Shown here: positions 27,977 to 36,907 of the stretch, in pieces
Layout: each line of letters opens with the position of its first letter
Position numbering within the stretch: the stretch's first letter is position 1
Assembly (NCBI GenBank): GCA_037045055.1
Contig: JBAOHJ010000001.1
Coordinates: 310,001-374,000 of the forward strand
Origin: Phosphoribacter sp037045055
Lineage (GTDB): Bacteria > Actinomycetota > Actinomycetes > Actinomycetales > Dermatophilaceae
DNA length: 64,000 bases
Direction of reading: 5' to 3'
Program-made: the position numbers and the translations under genes
Notes under the pieces: model-generated
What the model was told of the DNA's origin: nothing
Seen by the model: only the letters and a program-made list of their open reading frames with translations
The model's database searches: none

Positions 27977-28030
27977 GCTGCTCTCCCTGTCCTGGCACTG
28001 CGCCGGGGACCGATCCGCCCGTCGCGGGTC

Positions 28031-28089
28031 GGTCGGTCCCAGTGCGGTCGGTCCGAGTGCGGTCGGTCCTGCGCCGTCGGTCCTGCGCC
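28031..28089. repeat. Four 15-bp tandem repeats (GGTCGGTCC-rich), intergenic
   Basis: Near-identical units ggtcggtcccagtgc, ggtcggtccgagtgc, ggtcggtcctgcgcc and a 14-bp copy fill the gap between the aldehyde dehydrogenase and the upstream gene. Unit length equals that of the array at 25536. Confidence 0.65.
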
Positions 28090-28110
28090 GGCGATCCGAG
28101 GACCGAACGG

Positions 28111-28773
28111 TCAGAACGACCCGAGCATGTCGTTGAGGAAGCGCGACAGCTCGACCCGGCCGGTCGGATGGAGGATCCGGCTGTGGTAGTGGGTGACGTA
28201 GCTCGTCTTGAGCTTGCGGACGATGTGCCGGAACGTGTCCGTGTCGATGGCCCTGGCGATGTCCACGAGCGTGGGGGCCGAGGCCTCGGTGAGCATCGTC
28301 GGCCCCGACCCGACGACGACCCGCCATCCCCCGGACACCGGCATACCAACGTCGTGCATGCCCGGGACGAACTCCTGCTCCATGAAGTCGCGGTACTCGG
28401 CCACCTTGTGCGGCAGGACGTCCCAGTACTGCGTGAACTTGCACAGCCCGCCCTGCACCTCGTAGTGCTCCACGGCGGTGGAGGTGGTCGGCACGAGGAT
28501 CTTGCTGTGGTAGCTGGTGACGTACTCCAGCAGTTGGCGGGTCACCGCGTCGAACTCCGACGAGGACATCGCGGTCTCCAGGGCGAGCATGGTCTGGGTG
28601 CGGGCCACGAGGATGATCCGCGGGCCCATGCCCACCGTGACGTAGTAGCCGCCGACGAGCTCGAGGCCCAGCGAGCGCAGGGTCGGGTTGTAGGTCGTCA
28701 TGATGAAGTCGTCGGAGTAGGGCTTCATCCGGCCGGGCGCGACGTCCCAGTGCTGGTTGAACAGGACAGCCAT
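28111..28773 (-). CDS. Protein with two tandem related domains, possible alpha-beta barrel
   Basis: The 220-aa protein contains two similar halves. FNQHWDVAPGRMKPYSDDF and the later FTQYWDVLPHKVAEYRDFM align, as do VTSYHSKILVPT and VTHYHSRILHPTG, and GGYYVTVGMGP with GGWRVVVGSGP. That pattern resembles a duplicated NIPSNAP-like or dimeric alpha-beta barrel fold, but the family assignment is tentative. It lies 14 nt from the PEP-synthase-like gene, so a role in the same pathway, such as a regulatory subunit, is inferred. Confidence 0.75.
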   Translation of the reverse strand: MAVLFNQHWDVAPGRMKPYSDDFIMTTYNPTLRSLGLELVGGYYVTVGMGPRIILVARTQTMLALETAMSSSEFDAVTRQLLEYVTSYHSKILVPTTSTAVEHYEVQGGLCKFTQYWDVLPHKVAEYRDFMEQEFVPGMHDVGMPVSGGWRVVVGSGPTMLTEASAPTLVDIARAIDTDTFRHIVRKLKTSYVTHYHSRILHPTGRVELSRFLNDMLGSF

Positions 28774-28787
28774 GTCTTGCCTCCCGG

Positions 28788-29822
28788 TCAGTGTCGGAAC
28801 AGCCTGGTCATCTGGTCGACGAGGTAGTCGGCCTCGGCGTGCTTGTCCGGAGCGACGAACTTCGCCGGCCGGGCCTGCACCCAGATGACGCTCTCGGGCA
28901 GCGTCGCGTCCTGGTCGATGACCCACTCCATGTCCTGGGGGCCCCGAAGTGCGCCTCGACGCTCAGCGCCACTCGGGCGATCTCGGCGATCTCGCCGTCG
29001 TCGATGCAGGCCCGGTCCTGCAGGTCGGCGGGGACGTCCGCCTTGACCGTGCCCTGTGCCGTCGGGATCACCTGGCGGGTCTTGACGCTCACCGACCTCT
29101 CCACCACGGCGAGGTCGGCCTTGTCGACGAGGAAGTGATCCGGGGTGATCTCGCCGCTGACGACGCTCTCCCCGAGGCCCCAGTTGCCCTCGACGACGAC
29201 GCGGCTGGTGTCCGCGGTGGTCGGGTCGACGGTGAGCACCACGCCGGCGCTCTTGGCGTTGACCATCTTGAGCACGGCCACCCCGATCGGGGCCTTGGCC
29301 ACCGCCAGGCCCTTCTCCAACCGGAAGGCGATGGCCCGGGTGTTGAACGTGCTCTCCCAGACCTCGCGCACCCGGTGCTTGACGTCGTGGGCGCCGCGGA
29401 CGTAGAGGTAGGTCTCCATCTGGCCGGGCATGCTGATCGCGCCGCTGGAGCGCACCGCCACCGGCACGTCGGGGATGCCGGTGCGCTCGCACAGCGTCGC
29501 GTAGTTGCTCTCGATGAGCCCGCCGACCTCGTCCGGCAGCGGCGTCTGCGCGAACAGCTCCTTGGCCGCCCGGCTGGCGTCCATCTGCTTCTGCACGCTG
29601 GTCGCCAGCTCCGGTCCGAGACCGTCGAAGTACTCCTGCAGTCGGGCCCCGAGGCCGGTGAGCTCCATGTACCGGCCGAAACCGTCCACCGAGATCGCGT
29701 AGCCGGGCGGCACCCGCATCCCGATCTTGGTCATCTCGCCGAGGTTGGCGCACTTCTTCCCGACGAGCTCGTTGTCGCCTTGGCCCAGCTCGTCGAACCA
29801 GTAGAATCCACTGCTGCGTCAT
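28788..29822 (-). pseudogene. PEP synthase-like ATP-binding subunit, two compensating frameshifts
   Basis: The ATP-grasp half of PEP synthase/phenylphosphate synthase-type enzymes. ATG at 29822 has AGGAG at 7 nt and reads MTQQWI. One extra base near 29801-29806 then shifts the frame before WFDELGQGDNELVGKK, which leads into GEMTKIGMRVPPGYAI, VAVRSSGAISMPGQ and VEGNWGLGESVVSGEITPD. Near 28940 one base is missing from a G/C run before GPQDMEWVIDQDATLPE. Correcting both gives 344 aa, about the size of the 40-kDa phenylphosphate synthase subunit. Sequencing error is a real possibility. Confidence 0.8.
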
Positions 29823-29887
29823 CGCTTGGCTCCTGCCCGCCGTGGGGCCGGCCCGCTGCGCCGGCCCCGCGGCATACCCCTTGAGGG

Positions 29888-31576
29888 CTACTTGTCGAGG
29901 ATGTAGAGCGCGCCGAGGTTGGCATCGACGCGGATGTGCATACCCGTGCGGATCGTCTGCGTGCCGACGAAGACGTTCATGAGGACCGGTATGCCGTACT
30001 CGCGGCCGACGATCGCGGCATGCGACAGCGACGCACCGCGGTCGACGACCACGCCCTTGATGAAGGAGAACACCGGGGTCCAGCTCGGCGAGGTGGTCGC
30101 CGCGACGAGGATCTCGCCGGGCTGGACCTCGGCCAGCTGGTCCTCGCTGAGGATGACCCGGGCCGGCCCCTCGCACACCCCCGGCGAGCCGCAGGTGCCG
30201 TGCAGGTCGGCGGTGGAGTTCTCGTTGGGCACCGGCATGGCGCCGACGACGACCTTGAGGGCGATCGGGTCCTTGGACTGGACCAGGGCGATCATCGCCT
30301 GGTCCATGTCGTAGCCGTCCCGCAGGATCACCGGCGGGTTCTGCTCGGTGCACCATTCGGCCCACTCGGCCTTGCGGGCCTGCACGATGGGCCGCAGGTC
30401 GAACTGGTCCGGGCTGATCGCGGCCCGTCGGATCTCGTCCGGGATGAGGTAGAAGGTGTCCTCGGGCTCGTCGATGGCCCCGCCGGCGACCATCCGCCGC
30501 CCGACGGCCAGGGCCGAGCGGCGCATCAGCGCGTGGGTGTACAGGTCGAGGTAGTGGTCGTGCTCCTCGGAGAACATCCCGCACTTCTGCGCCAGGCGCA
30601 GCAGGGTGGTGAACCAGCCCATCTGCTGGGGGGCGATCTTGGCCAGGACCTCCTTCTCGGCCTCCTCGCGCTCGGCGCTGATCTTGGCCCGCTCCTGCTC
30701 CAGGTTGAAGCCGCCGCCCTTGACGAGGAACTGCTTGACGTTGGTCAGCGGCGGCGTGGGGTCCTCGATCCAGGTCGGCAGGTTGATCTCGGACATCCGC
30801 TGCATCCGCCAGCCGTCCTCGTCGAGGAAGGCGCGGAACTCGCGCATGAACTCGATCCCCTTGGGGTCGTCTTCGAGCGTCTCGACGAGGTCGTCGGGCT
30901 CGGTGGCCAGGATGAGGTCGGCCAGGCCCATCTCCTGCGCCTGCTTGGAGAACTCCCAGATCCGCTTGTCGACCTGCAGCACCTTGTTGTCGAACCCGGT
31001 GATGAGCTTGTGGAACAACGGGTTGGTGTCGTCGATGCCGATCATGTCGCGGCACATCGTCTCGAAGAGGATGTAGCCGGTGAAGGTGCCGTACATCATG
31101 TACATGTGGACCTCCCACATGCGACGCGCCACGTTGATGGTCTGCTCGAACGCGGCGAGCATCTCGACGTTGCTGATGGTGTCCACGTCGATGGCCTTGA
31201 GCTCCTCGTAGAGGTCGAGGACCTCGCCGAGCTGTCGGGCCCACAGACCGTCCCAGTCCTCGATGAACGGGCGGATCTGCTCGCGGAAGCGCTCCTCTCG
31301 TGCCCGCATCTCCTCCTCGGACTTCACGGTGAGCACGGTGAGGTAGCCACCGCCCTTGTGGAAACGCCAGTCCCACCCCTTGACTGTCGGCAGCGAGAGG
31401 GTCTCGGCGCCGTACTGCATGCCGTGCCGGCAGAAGTTCACCCAGAACCACCCGAACAGCGGCGTCCAGGGCGGCACGGAGTGCGTGCCGTCGAGGAACC
31501 ACGCGGGGGACATCTGCAGGTCGGCCTGCTCGTCGAACATCAGGCCGGGAACCGGGACGGAGATCGTGCTGGTCAT
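29888..31576 (-). CDS. PEP synthase-like phosphohistidine subunit
   Basis: The 562-aa protein ends with a PEP-utilising mobile domain: GTCGSPGVCEGPARVI and DRGASLSHAAIVGREYGIPV, where the phosphorylated His is about residue 519. The N-terminal 350 residues are helical and rich in Trp and acidic residues. With the separate ATP-binding subunit downstream, this matches the two-subunit layout of phenylphosphate synthase, which phosphorylates a hydroxyl of its substrate from ATP. MTSTISVPVPG at 31576 follows GAGGGAG. Substrate unknown. Confidence 0.85.
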   Translation of the reverse strand: MTSTISVPVPGLMFDEQADLQMSPAWFLDGTHSVPPWTPLFGWFWVNFCRHGMQYGAETLSLPTVKGWDWRFHKGGGYLTVLTVKSEEEMRAREERFREQIRPFIEDWDGLWARQLGEVLDLYEELKAIDVDTISNVEMLAAFEQTINVARRMWEVHMYMMYGTFTGYILFETMCRDMIGIDDTNPLFHKLITGFDNKVLQVDKRIWEFSKQAQEMGLADLILATEPDDLVETLEDDPKGIEFMREFRAFLDEDGWRMQRMSEINLPTWIEDPTPPLTNVKQFLVKGGGFNLEQERAKISAEREEAEKEVLAKIAPQQMGWFTTLLRLAQKCGMFSEEHDHYLDLYTHALMRRSALAVGRRMVAGGAIDEPEDTFYLIPDEIRRAAISPDQFDLRPIVQARKAEWAEWCTEQNPPVILRDGYDMDQAMIALVQSKDPIALKVVVGAMPVPNENSTADLHGTCGSPGVCEGPARVILSEDQLAEVQPGEILVAATTSPSWTPVFSFIKGVVVDRGASLSHAAIVGREYGIPVLMNVFVGTQTIRTGMHIRVDANLGALYILDK

Positions 31577-31712
31577 TGCGGCTTCTCCCTCTGGCACCGA
31601 GGTGCCGGCTCGAGGAGTGGTCAGGGGGGCGAAGGGGGCGATGTCGGCGGGATCAAGGGGATCGAGGGATCAGGCGGTCACGGGCGGGGACGGGGCGGGT
31701 CGCCGGCCCGCA

Positions 31713-33017
31713 TCATGGGTCCTTCTCCAGGCGGGCGAGCAGCTCGTCGACGGCGAGTCGGGCGAACTCCTGCGAGTACAACGCGAGGTCCACCTCCTTC
31801 ACCGACTCGGGGGGCAGTCGGTCCCGCAGCACGCGGACCAGGGCGGCGTCGGCCACCGGGTCGTGCAACGGGCCGCCGGGCCGGTCGAGCGAGGACCAGC
31901 CACGGGTCGGGACGAGGAACACATAGGGCGCTCGGTAGTCCGTGAGCCGTTCGGCGATCGTGGCCGCGGCGGCGGCCACCTCGGCCGCGGACGTTCGCAC
32001 CTGGACCCGCAGCTCGTCCTGGACGAACCTGGCCCGATCCGCCAGGGCCGCGAGGCGGTCGGTCCGGCCGCCCAGGCCCACCATGTCCAGGCCGCACGGC
32101 CCCAGCACCGCGGGGACGCCGGCCGCCGCGGCCCCGCCGAGCCGACCGGGCCCGGGGTCGCGATTGCCCTGCAGCAGGTGCTCGATCACTCCGCCGGTGC
32201 ACAGGTCGAGCACGCCGGCGAAGCGCCCGTGCCCGACCAGGTGCTCCATCGCGCGGTCGCCGCGGCCCTGGGCGTGGAAGACCACCGGCGTGCACCCCGC
32301 CTCCTCCAACATCGCCACCGCGCTCTGGACGGCCAGCTCGCCGAAGCCGAACGAGGACACCGCGACCGCTCGCGGGCCCAACGGCGGGTCGACGACGCCG
32401 CCCATCTCGACCATCCCGCAGATCGCGCCGACGGCGTTGTCGACCTGGCTCTGCAGCAAGGGGTTCATCCGCACGACGTCGACCACGGTGTGCAGCATGG
32501 TGATGTCGCTGGTCCCGACGTACTCCCCCACGTATGCCGGGTGGCCGGCCATCGGGCTGGCCATGACCTTCGGCAGCCCGAACGGCAGGGTCTGCATGAC
32601 CCGCGTGGACACCAGCGAGCTGGTCGCCCCGCCGATGCCCAGGACCCCGTGCAGCCGACCCTGCGCCAGCAGGTCGGCCGCCAGGGCGGTGGCCCCGCGG
32701 ATCTGGTTGGTCGTGGCGGCGTGGCGGTCGGTGCGGTATGCCGCCCGGACCGCCTCGATCCCCATCCCGCCGCGCTCGGCGACCCGGTCGCAGGTGAGAT
32801 CCCCGTCGATGGGGGGTGGGGCCTCCATGCTGAAGTCGAGCAGGAGGGCGTCGTGGCCACGCTCGCGGATCCGGTCGCGAGCGCGGAGGATCTCGGCGCC
32901 GCGGGTGTCGAGGTTGCAGATCAGCAGGATGGTGCGCCGGGTGCCGCCGGCCGGACCGGACGGACCGGCAGCCTCCGGCGCTGCGGCGTCCGGCACGAGC
33001 GGCTGCGGCCCGCTCAT
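31713..33017 (-). CDS. Tm-1-like ATP-binding (UPF0261) protein
   Basis: UPF0261 proteins resemble the ATP-binding domain of tomato Tm-1; their chemistry is poorly known. The 434-aa protein has a Pro/Ala-rich lead, then ILLICNLDTRGAEI, LGIGGATSSLV, GTSDITMLHTVVDVVRMN and FHAQGRGDRAMEHLV, all conserved in the family. It overlaps the Fe-S oxidoreductase gene by 4 nt, so it is part of the same operon. Confidence 0.88.
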   Translation of the reverse strand: MSGPQPLVPDAAAPEAAGPSGPAGGTRRTILLICNLDTRGAEILRARDRIRERGHDALLLDFSMEAPPPIDGDLTCDRVAERGGMGIEAVRAAYRTDRHAATTNQIRGATALAADLLAQGRLHGVLGIGGATSSLVSTRVMQTLPFGLPKVMASPMAGHPAYVGEYVGTSDITMLHTVVDVVRMNPLLQSQVDNAVGAICGMVEMGGVVDPPLGPRAVAVSSFGFGELAVQSAVAMLEEAGCTPVVFHAQGRGDRAMEHLVGHGRFAGVLDLCTGGVIEHLLQGNRDPGPGRLGGAAAAGVPAVLGPCGLDMVGLGGRTDRLAALADRARFVQDELRVQVRTSAAEVAAAAATIAERLTDYRAPYVFLVPTRGWSSLDRPGGPLHDPVADAALVRVLRDRLPPESVKEVDLALYSQEFARLAVDELLARLEKDP

Positions 33018-35080
33018 GCGCCGGCCTCGACGAGGTCGTCGGAGTCGTCGGGGCCCGTGCGCGTGGAGATCTCGAGCATCTCGGCGACGTCGAGGACCTT
33101 GGGCGCGTTGCCCTGGCTGCGCACGCCGAGCCCGTCCTGGAGCATGGGCGCGCAGAACGGGCAGGCCGTGGCGACGGCCTGCGCGCCGGTCGCGAGCAGT
33201 TGGTCGGCCCGCACGTGGCTGACCCGCCCGCCGGACACCTCGGTGGTGAAGGTCTGGCCGCCGCCGGCTCCGCAGCAGAAGCTGGTCGCCTTGGTGCGGT
33301 CCGGCTCCACCGGCGTCACTCCGGGGATGGCGCCGAGGATCTCGCGGGGGGCGTCGTAGCCGCCGTTGTAGCGGCCGAGGTAGCAGGGGTCGTGCATCGC
33401 CGTGGTTGCCGACATCGGGCGGCTCGGGGTGAGCAGCCGGCGATTGACCAGGTCCGCCATCACCTCGGTGTGGTGGCGGACCTCGTAGGTGCCGCCCATG
33501 GCCGGGTACTCGTTCTTGAGCGAGTGGAAGCAGTGGGCGCAGCCGGTGACGATCGCGTCGAACTCGTACTGCGCCAACGTCTCGACGACCTTCTGTGCCG
33601 AGAGCGCGAAGAGCACCTCGTCGCCCATCCGTCGAGCGGAGTCACCCGTGCAGCTCTCCTCGTCGCCGAGCACCGCATAGTCGACGCCGGCCCGGTTGAG
33701 CAGGGTGGCCGTCGCCCGGGCGATCTGCTGGCCGCGCTCGTCGAACGCGGAGGCGCAACCGACCCAGTAGAGCAGCTCGACCTTCTTGCGATCGGCCATC
33801 CGCGGCACGTCGAGGTCGCGCATCCACGCGGTGCGCGAGGTGCCCACCCCGACGAATGGCGTCCCCCGCGCGTCGAGGTTGGCCAGCGCGCCCTGCAGCC
33901 GCTCCGGCGCGGTGGCCAGCTCCATGACCAGGTGCCGGCGCATGTCGACGATGGTCGGCACGTGCGTGATCCCGACCGGGCAGGCCTCGACGCAGGCACC
34001 GCACGTCACGCACGACCAGACCGCTTCGGGCCCCGCCGCCGCGATGAGCGGTGGCACGCCGTCGACCAGCGGGCGGGGGTCGTCCCCCGACATGGTGACC
34101 GGGGGACGGGCGGGCAGCCCGCGCAGGTGGTCGCGCAGGTCCAGGACCAGGGCCTTGGGCGAAAGCGGCTGGCCCGCCGCGTATGCCGGGCACATCGCCT
34201 GGCAGCGCCCGCACTCGGTGCAGGAGTCCAGAGCCAGCCGGGTCTTGGTGTCGAGCTGGTCGGTGCCGGCCAACCCGAGGGTGCCCTCGGCCTCCAGATC
34301 CAGGGGGCTGAGCGTGAGGTCGCCGGGGCGGGTGGGGGTGAAGAAGAGGTTGACCGGCGCCAGCAGCAGATGTCCGAGCTTGGTGAACGGGATCGCCGCC
34401 ACGAGGGCCGCACCCACGAGCAGGTGCACCCACCACAGCACGACGTGGGTGCCCCGCAACGCGCCGTCGCCGAGGGGGGCCAGGGCGGCGCCGGCCGCGC
34501 GACCGACCGGCGACCAGCTGCCCCACGGGTCGGCCGTCACCGCGATGCGCACGCCCTCGACGACGAAGCCGCTGACCATCATGAACAGCAGCCCGACGGG
34601 CAGCGCCGCGTCGGCGACTCGGTTGCCGCGATCGCCCGGGTCGCGTAGGCGGGCCGCCTTGGCGACGTAGCGGCGCCACAGCAGGACCGCCAGCCCCACG
34701 GTCGCGGCCAGGCCGGCGAGGTCCAGCACGAGCGACTGGAACCACAGGTAGAAGCTGCCGCGCATGATGGGCACGCCGAGGTCGGCGTCCAGGGCGGCCA
34801 CCAGCGTGCCGATGAACAGCAGCACGAAACCCCAGGACAACGCGACATGGGCCACCCCGGCCACCCGCTCGCGCACGAGTCGGCGCTGCTCGACGGCCTG
34901 GGCCACCACCTGCCGCAGCCGCGGCCCGATCTCGGCCGGCCGGGCCAGCCGGGCGGAGCCCTTGAGTCGGCGCACCTCGCGGACCGCACCCCACGCGAAC
35001 ACCCCGACGGTCAGCGCCGCCACGGCGAACATCACCTGGTGGAAGGAGATGTTCCAGTACGACTCGCGAGTGGGGTCCAT
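33014..35080 (-). CDS. EtfD/FadF-type membrane Fe-S oxidoreductase
   Basis: The 688-aa protein has about five N-terminal membrane helices (nitrate-reductase gamma-like), two [4Fe-4S] clusters (CTECGRCQAMCPAY and CVTCGACVEACPVG), and two C-terminal heterodisulfide-reductase-type cysteine-rich domains (MHDPCYLGRYN, FCCGAGGG). M. tuberculosis EtfD and Bacillus FadF have this layout and pass electrons from ETF to quinone. The position directly before etfA and etfB on the same strand supports that role. Confidence 0.9.
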   Translation of the reverse strand: MDPTRESYWNISFHQVMFAVAALTVGVFAWGAVREVRRLKGSARLARPAEIGPRLRQVVAQAVEQRRLVRERVAGVAHVALSWGFVLLFIGTLVAALDADLGVPIMRGSFYLWFQSLVLDLAGLAATVGLAVLLWRRYVAKAARLRDPGDRGNRVADAALPVGLLFMMVSGFVVEGVRIAVTADPWGSWSPVGRAAGAALAPLGDGALRGTHVVLWWVHLLVGAALVAAIPFTKLGHLLLAPVNLFFTPTRPGDLTLSPLDLEAEGTLGLAGTDQLDTKTRLALDSCTECGRCQAMCPAYAAGQPLSPKALVLDLRDHLRGLPARPPVTMSGDDPRPLVDGVPPLIAAAGPEAVWSCVTCGACVEACPVGITHVPTIVDMRRHLVMELATAPERLQGALANLDARGTPFVGVGTSRTAWMRDLDVPRMADRKKVELLYWVGCASAFDERGQQIARATATLLNRAGVDYAVLGDEESCTGDSARRMGDEVLFALSAQKVVETLAQYEFDAIVTGCAHCFHSLKNEYPAMGGTYEVRHHTEVMADLVNRRLLTPSRPMSATTAMHDPCYLGRYNGGYDAPREILGAIPGVTPVEPDRTKATSFCCGAGGGQTFTTEVSGGRVSHVRADQLLATGAQAVATACPFCAPMLQDGLGVRSQGNAPKVLDVAEMLEISTRTGPDDSDDLVEAGA

Positions 35081-35101
35081 GGTGGCGTGGTCTCCCGGGG
35101 G

Positions 35102-36067
35102 TCAGCCGGCGGCCCGGGCCTTGAGCGTGTCGAGCAGGGCGGGAAGGACGTCCTTCCAGTCCCCCACCACGCCGTAGTTGGCCAGCTTGAAGAAGGGCGC
35201 CGTCTTGTCGGAGTTGATCACGGCGATCACCTGGGCCGAGGCACATCCAGCCAGGTGGTGGGTGGCGCCGGAGATCCCCACCGCCAGGTAGAGATCCGGG
35301 GCGACGGTCTTGCCGGTGAGCCCGACCTGCAGGGACGTCGGCACCCAGCCGGCGTCACAGGCCATCCGGGAGGCGGCGACGGCGCCGTCGAGGACGGCGG
35401 CCACCTCACCGAGCAGGGCGAAGGGTTCCGGGCCACCGAGACCGGCTCCCCCGGCGACGAGCACGCGGGCCTTCTCGATGTCCGGTGCCCCGGTGTCGGC
35501 CGCGGGGGTGCGCACACCCAGGCGGGTGCGCGGCGGTTGCGCGAACGACAGGGCGTGGGTCACCGACTCGGCACCGGCCTCGCCGGGCGGGGCGGCGGCG
35601 AAGGCGTGCGGCCGCGGGACGACGACGAACGGGCCCTGCGCCGCGGTGACCGTCGAGGACACTGCACCGCCGAACACCGGACGGGTGGCGACCAGGCCGG
35701 CACCGGAGCGCTCCACCGCGGTGACGTCGGTGAGCAGGGCGGCCTGCAGCCGGACGGCCAGGCGCACGGCGACTTCCGAGCCCAGCACGGTCCGCGGGAC
35801 CAGGACGACCTGCGGGTCGACGGCGGCGGCCACGAGGGCCACCGCCTCGGCGTGCGCCTCCGGCCATGGGTCGGCCAGCTGCGGATCCTGGACGAGGTGG
35901 ACCTGGCCGCCGGCCGTGGCCGCTTCCCCGGCGCCGTTGCCGGGGTCCGCGGCGGCCAGGGCCACCTGGAAGTCGCCACCCAGCTGCTGGGCGACCGTGA
36001 CCAGCTCCCAGAACTCCGGACGCAGCGCGCCGCCCTCGATCTCGGCGACGACGAGGATTCCGCTCAT
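35102..36067 (-). CDS. etfA: Electron transfer flavoprotein alpha subunit
   Basis: EtfA binds the redox FAD and accepts electrons from flavin dehydrogenases. The 321-aa protein has the ETF-alpha FAD-binding signature GLTGKTVAPDLYLAVGISGA and IAVINSDKTAPFFKLANYGV in its C-terminal domain. Its ATG overlaps the etfB stop by 4 nt. This looks like a pathway-dedicated ETF pair. Confidence 0.95.
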   Translation of the reverse strand: MSGILVVAEIEGGALRPEFWELVTVAQQLGGDFQVALAAADPGNGAGEAATAGGQVHLVQDPQLADPWPEAHAEAVALVAAAVDPQVVLVPRTVLGSEVAVRLAVRLQAALLTDVTAVERSGAGLVATRPVFGGAVSSTVTAAQGPFVVVPRPHAFAAAPPGEAGAESVTHALSFAQPPRTRLGVRTPAADTGAPDIEKARVLVAGGAGLGGPEPFALLGEVAAVLDGAVAASRMACDAGWVPTSLQVGLTGKTVAPDLYLAVGISGATHHLAGCASAQVIAVINSDKTAPFFKLANYGVVGDWKDVLPALLDTLKARAAG

Positions 36068-36861
36068 GCCGATGCACCTCCCGTCGCGGCCAAGATCGCC
36101 TCGGCCAACGCCCGTCCGGCGGCCGCCGGGTCGGCCGCGTCGAAGTACGTGCAGGCCCGACCCACGAGTGGGATGGACAGATCGCCGGTGACCGTCCGCG
36201 CCGGTGCGGGCTGCACGCCCAGCTCGGCCAGCGGGATGACCGTCGGCTGGACCCGGGCTGTGGCCAGCCGCGCCCGGGCCGTGGGTAGGCGCAGGTCGCC
36301 CAGCTCACTGGTCACCGTGACGACCGCCGGCAGGTCGGCGGACATCAGCTGGGTGCCGTCGGAGATGACCCGGTCGATCTCGACGGTCTGCCCCTGCACC
36401 GCGACCGCCCGCGCGAGGGTGAGGCACGGCATACCGAGCGCGTCGGCGAGCAGGATCGGCACCACGCCGTGGTCCCAGTCCGAGGCCTGCCGGCCGCACA
36501 GGACCAGGTCCGCGCCGCCGAGGTGCCTGATGGCCGCCGCGAGGGTGGTGGCCACCAGGCGGGAGTCCCAGGTGTCCAGCGACGGGTCCTGGACCAGGAC
36601 GAGCTTGTCCGCGCCGACCGCGATCGAGCGCTTCATCACGTCGGTGTCGAACTTCTCGCCCAGCGACAGCCCGACGATCTCCAGATCGCCCAGGCTCTCC
36701 CGTAGCCGCAGGGCGGCCTCGAGGGCCTGCTCGTCGTAGCCGTTGATGACCGGAGGGCCGGGCACGGCCTGCCGGATCTTCGTCGCCGCCTGGTCCAGGG
36801 CCAGGTCGGTGGCAGGGGTGAGGGGATCGACCACCTGCTTCAGACACACCACGACACGCAT
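36064..36861 (-). CDS. etfB: Electron transfer flavoprotein beta subunit
   Basis: EtfB forms the heterodimer with EtfA. The 265-aa protein has the family start MRVVVCLKQVVDP, VINGYDEQALEAALRL, LVLCGRQASDWDHGVVP and the signature LPAVVTVTSELGDLRLPT. The start at 36861 follows GGAG. It lies between the FAD oxidoreductase and etfA. Confidence 0.95.
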   Translation of the reverse strand: MRVVVCLKQVVDPLTPATDLALDQAATKIRQAVPGPPVINGYDEQALEAALRLRESLGDLEIVGLSLGEKFDTDVMKRSIAVGADKLVLVQDPSLDTWDSRLVATTLAAAIRHLGGADLVLCGRQASDWDHGVVPILLADALGMPCLTLARAVAVQGQTVEIDRVISDGTQLMSADLPAVVTVTSELGDLRLPTARARLATARVQPTVIPLAELGVQPAPARTVTGDLSIPLVGRACTYFDAADPAAAGRALAEAILAATGGASA

Positions 36862-36907
36862 GGGATGGCTCCGCTCTCCGCGCGACGGCGGCTCGATGCG
36901 ACGAGGC

